Shown one piece after another: positions 60,061-64,000 of a stretch of 64,000 nt of DNA. Source of the stretch: Lineus longissimus (Eukaryota > Nemertea > Pilidiophora > Heteronemertea > Lineidae); NCBI RefSeq assembly GCF_910592395.1, contig NC_088316.1:2108001-2172000 (forward strand), in the 5' to 3' direction. Made by a program: the position numbers and the translations under genes. The notes beneath the pieces are model-generated. The model saw nothing but the letters and a program-made list of their open reading frames with translations. It did no database searches and was not told the DNA's origin. The stretch's first letter is position 1; each line of letters opens with the position of its first letter.

Positions 60061-60545
60061 TTGAGCAATCTCAGTTCATGCTCAAGACAATGTCACAATC
60101 CATTCTGTCTCTAGGGGACAGTGTCTTTATCAGATGTCACACTGAGAACTTTCTGAATATTGAATTCATGTGGAGGACAATGTCACAATCTCATTTCATC
60201 CTGAGGACAATGTCTCAATCCATTCTGTCTCTAGAGGACAGTGTCTTTATCAGATGTCACACTGAGAACTTTCTGAATATTGAATTCAAGTGGAGGACAA
60301 TGTCACAATCTCATTTCATTCTGAGGACAATGTCTCAATCCATTCTGTCTCTAGAGGACAGTGTCTTTATCAGATGTCACACTGAGAACTTTCTGATTAT
60401 TGAATTCATGTGCTGGACAATGTCACAATCTCATTTCATACTGAGGACAATGTCTCAATCCATTCTGTCTCCAGAAGACAGCGTCCTTATCAGATGTCAT
60501 ACTGAGAACTTTCTGAATCTCGAGTTCATTCAGAGGACTGCTGTG
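60061..60545. repeat. 120-bp tandem repeat, four copies
   Basis: tgtcwcaatccattctgtct occurs at 60091, 60211, 60331 and 60451, an exact 120-bp period. As 120 is a multiple of three, a 167-residue repeat ORF appears; it has no start context or splice structure and is taken as an artefact. Confidence 0.95.
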
Positions 60546-60632
60546 TTAATCTCATTTCATACTACAGATGTAATCATCTAATTTCATGCCAAAGATGGCA
60601 CTGCACTGCACCCGAGCAGCTTTTAAATCTGA

Positions 60633-62110
60633 TCACATAGTTAGTGATTGTAGTTGGGACAGTCTCGATCCGAATCCACCTGTAGCTCGATACCAATAAT
60701 AGAAAAAGATACAATTTTCATTCAGAATAAAATTTTTATTACAAAATATTCCTTGCATGGGAAAACTATATGAAACGCAAATACATTCTACGGATTGGTA
60801 ACAGTTTTTATAAAGCCGTGCTAATAAAGAGCTAACTAAGAGGAAGAGAAATATACTATTAACCAGGAAATATTCGTGGCTATCAGAGAACGCCATTTCG
60901 AGAAATTTCATCTTTGGTGTATATTTGTTATAGCGTTTGAGACCACTGTACAGAAACGTCATTTCAATCAACTTTTGTTTGTTGCGGCATATTATTTTTG
61001 CAAATGCTGCCGGTCGCAAAAAATATGAAACTAAGGAGCAGCGAAAATTTCCCAGCTTTGTAGTTTTAAAAGAAAATAATGCAAGGTCTTTTATACATGT
61101 TGGATTATCATCAGTTAGATTGAGGTCTAGTGAGAAAGGAAATACATGTGGGGAGAATGGAAATCTTGTCAGCTCTGCATGAATGAAAAGAATACTGTGT
61201 TTGTCCAAATAACATCTGTGTAACCATGGTTGTTATGAAATTTACTTGTAATTTTTCTATTCGAAATGATTTTTTTGGTAACAATCCACATTATGGCTTT
61301 CTCAACATAACCATAGCTCTCTCATTGACCCATTGGGGTTGCCATGAAGAATGCGCCTCAGTGAAAAAGACTGAATACTGGTACAGGTATTGGCTAACGG
61401 TGGTCACCTGGGGAGCCGTTAAGATATACTTTACAGATAGGTACATTTAACAGGCTTGGAAAACTGGTCCAGAACACTCAGCCTTTGGAATCCGAGTCAT
61501 AATAATCTTCATCAAGATATGATTAAAATTCAAAAAGAACTTTTCCTAACAATTGCTGGGTGATGGCATTCAATTCACTGGGGAGGTTAACTCAAATAAA
61601 GTGCATACTTCATGACTAGCCCCCAAGGGACTCACATCAGACCTGCTGAGTGCATAAACATACATTTACTATTTACAACAAAACACTTGACCGAATCATA
61701 ACCCCCCTAACCCAGCCTTTACATATTTCAAAACTTATAATGTCAACAAGTCTTTTTGGAGAATTTTATCAGTGACAACATATAACATTTTAATTTCACT
61801 AAAATATAAGTAGGCAAGAAATAAACACGGCTCATTTTTTACAAATACCAAAAAAAACAGGAAAGGGTGGACTTGTATTGTAACAGCTAGTTTTGTTAGC
61901 TTTAAAATGTGATTTCTGAGGTTAAAAGTTTTTTCTCAAGTACGAATGTAATGAACAGCAGGCCCGTTAAAAGTACTGAAAACCTTCTTTTGTTCGAAGG
62001 CTTTCGGCTCAAGAAGTGGGTTTCACAGCACATCTTCTTCAGAGTCATTGCATCTTATCAATGTTTATTTCACCCTTCTTCTGCAAGTTGATCTCGGGGC
62101 GTAAGGATGT
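60633..62110. other. Centrin 3'UTR and spacer
   Basis: AT-rich. A minus-strand frame of 191 residues (60633-61208) is the longest non-repeat ORF outside the genes; it is rich in Phe, Leu, Ile and Lys and matches no family I know. It may be chance in the centrin 3'UTR. Confidence 0.35.
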
Positions 62111-63190
62111 CTAATAAAGACTGGTCTTCTTCATGATCCTGAGGAATTCCGACTCATTGATTTCACCATCTCCATCCCTGTCAGCCTCGTCAATCATTTC
62201 CTGTAAGAATGAGACGGAAGCAGTGAAAATAACCATTCGAATATCAAATTTGAAGGGATGTGACAGAACCCAGAGCAAAAGAAAAAAGAATTTTGTTTGC
62301 CCTAACTTGTAAAATATGCCTTTAAAATGGTGATTTATTGTCCGATTTTGGAAATTCAGAGTTCTACTGGGAGCTGAAGAATAGATCTTTTCTGCCCTGG
62401 CGTCAAATTAACCCCTATTTAGGAGGGGAAAAACATAAGTCCTCTGTTTGTCATAAACCTATTATTAACTTACCTGTAATTCTTCGTCCGTAAGATTTTC
62501 ACCTAATTCCTTTGCTACACGTCGGAGATTTTTGAATGAAATCTTGCCCGTTTCATCGTCATCGAATAACTTAAATGCTTTGAGAATCTCTTCCTTAGAA
62601 TCTTTTTCACTCATTTTCTGTGTCATCAACGAGATGAACTCAGTGAAGTCAATAGTGCCTGAAAAATAAATCATAAGACCTTATTATTCTCTATATAAAT
62701 ACTTGACAAAACATTGAACGAAATTCTAAGCCAAAAATCTGAATCTCTAAAATGAGGCAACATTTCTGCTGTAAAGTTTTTCAATATTTTAATATTTAAT
62801 AATTTAATAATAACAATAAACCTATGTAATCATCTATCAAATGAATTAGGTTTTTCAAAAGCGCTCAAACATTACCGGTAATTATCAGCTTAATTTACCA
62901 TCAGTTTATGAAATAAGAGCAGCATGCAAAAAACTTCATCATGAAAGCCCAATACCTTTTGATTCCTTATCAATATCAGCTATCATTTTCTTAATTTCTT
63001 CTTTCTTTGGTTCAAATCCTAATGCTCGCATGGCCACCTTTAACTCCTTGGTGTCTATCGTACCGGTACCGCTTGCATCAAAAAGATCGAACGCTTCCCT
63101 AATTTCCTCCTTCTGCTCTTCAGTCAGTTCTGGCTTTGGGCCAGTTTTCTTTCTTTGGCCACCGCCAACTGTAGACTTTCTGTACTGAGA
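62111..63190 (-). CDS. CETN2: Centrin (caltractin), first exon not found
   Basis: Exons in coding order: 63190-62956, 62658-62474 and 62200-62111, encoding 169 residues plus stop. A tiny first exon (probably only a few codons) lies upstream and was not located. The N-terminal part is basic ([18 protein letters not shown]). Four EF-hands follow: [43 protein letters not shown] and [16 protein letters not shown]. The C-terminus [12 protein letters not shown] is the conserved centrin end. Centrins bind calcium and act at centrioles and basal bodies; the centrin-2 type also works with XPC in repair and with TREX-2. The sequence is of the centrin-1/2 type rather than centrin-3. It is probably expressed from a promoter shared with the plus-strand gene at 63917. 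Confidence 0.95.
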
Positions 63191-64000
63191 CTGGAAAGAG
63201 TAAATTTTAGTTTCAGAAAGTTGAGTAAACATCAGTACGATTTGTAAGTGGTTAATTTTAGGCTCGAGGGATCTTCTCCATAAGTATGTCAATACTAATA
63301 GCCCGAGATTTGTCTCTGCCGCAGGCCTACATTTTCACATTTCTTGAAAAAGTAGTGAACAGTAATTTTAATCAGATTTTCTTTTCATAGTTTTATCGCG
63401 GTCATATACTTTCACGATTATTTGTAAACACTACAAAATTTATAAAATCAAAGGCAGGCGAATATTTATGGGTTTTCAGTAGACTGCTGTACAAATGTAC
63501 AGCGTTTGCATGGTTTCATTTCGAAAATCTGGGTCGATTGTACACCAAATATTTTCCTCATTTCCACACGGATTTCGATTTTGATTGCTTACAGAACAGC
63601 GCTAGAGGTTGTTTATCAAGAAACGTACATGGAAATCGATAAATACGATATTTTTACCATTTTTGCAAGCGATAAAGGTGACTGTTGATTTCCGCGCGTC
63701 AAGTTTGTTGATCTTCGAAACGAACGATATCGGCAGGTGCCCGGATGACAGTCTCACTTTCCAGCAAATTGCAAAATTTTCTATGCAGTTGAATTATAAA
63801 ATTTTTTATGCGATTGAAATATTCAATTTTTTCGTAAAATATTGGTATCTAATAGACCTTTACAAATGTTTTAAATGGTATTAGATGAATTGTTGTCGTA
63901 AAGTTAGTCTGCAAGAATGGCGGAAGGTTTGAAATATGTGACAGAATCAAATGCCAGCAGAAACCGATTTGTGGTCAACTGGGGATCAATTATTGAAAAA

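Noticed and set aside
60078-60581. 167-residue ORF
   Set aside because: Frame kept open only because the tandem unit is 120 bp.

Overview
The window is animal nuclear DNA. Genes are split by many GT-AG introns, proteins are metazoan in character (SLAIN, DELE1, centrin, a TBC RabGAP, a multi-C2H2 factor), and introns and spacers carry tRNA-derived SINEs, 5'-truncated LINEs, foldback and TIR elements, and minisatellites. The mix suggests a marine invertebrate; I cannot fix the phylum. I see no bacterial operons, CRISPR arrays, viral genome or prokaryotic-style defence system.

Layout. 0.3-12.4 kb (+): the 3' eight coding exons of a SLAIN-family microtubule plus-end protein, with introns full of small transposons and a 32-bp minisatellite. 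12.4-28 kb: no confident host gene. It holds a probable long 3'UTR, a SINE, a LINE 3' end, then a block (17.8-27.8 kb) flanked by nested inverted repeats and containing MITEs, tandem duplications and a few unrecognised minus-strand ORFs. 28.1-33.8 kb (+): an 11-exon TBC-domain RabGAP with two striking intronic arrays. 35.12 kb (-): tRNA-His(GTG). 35.6-40.4 kb (+): DELE1, reconstructed from a short mitochondrial-targeting first exon to the stop. 41.1-44.3 kb: three tandem arrays. 45.1-49.0 kb (-): a class IV/bacterial-type histone-deacetylase-family enzyme with a net frameshift in one exon. 49.0-50.6 kb: a divergent-promoter interval containing a near-perfect 126-bp inverted repeat. 50.6-57.5 kb (+): a 1480-residue coiled-coil plus ten-finger C2H2 protein. 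57.5-62.1 kb: spacer with MITEs and a 120-bp array. 62.1-63.2 kb (-): centrin. 63.9 kb (+): the first codons of another gene running off the window.

The genes are unrelated housekeeping or cell-biology loci rather than a pathway: microtubule tips (SLAIN), Rab GTPase inactivation (TBC), mitochondrial stress signalling (DELE1), deacetylation (HDAC-like), transcription (C2H2) and centrioles (centrin). Exon models were built by hand from reading frame, splice consensus and phase agreement; all internal phases close except the one in the HDAC-like gene. The most interesting material is in the repeats: a minisatellite that multiplies a 5' splice site, a minisatellite apparently grown from a transposon end, a foldback MITE family, two TIR elements with tRNA-like cores, and the nested inverted repeats around the 17.8-27.8 kb block.
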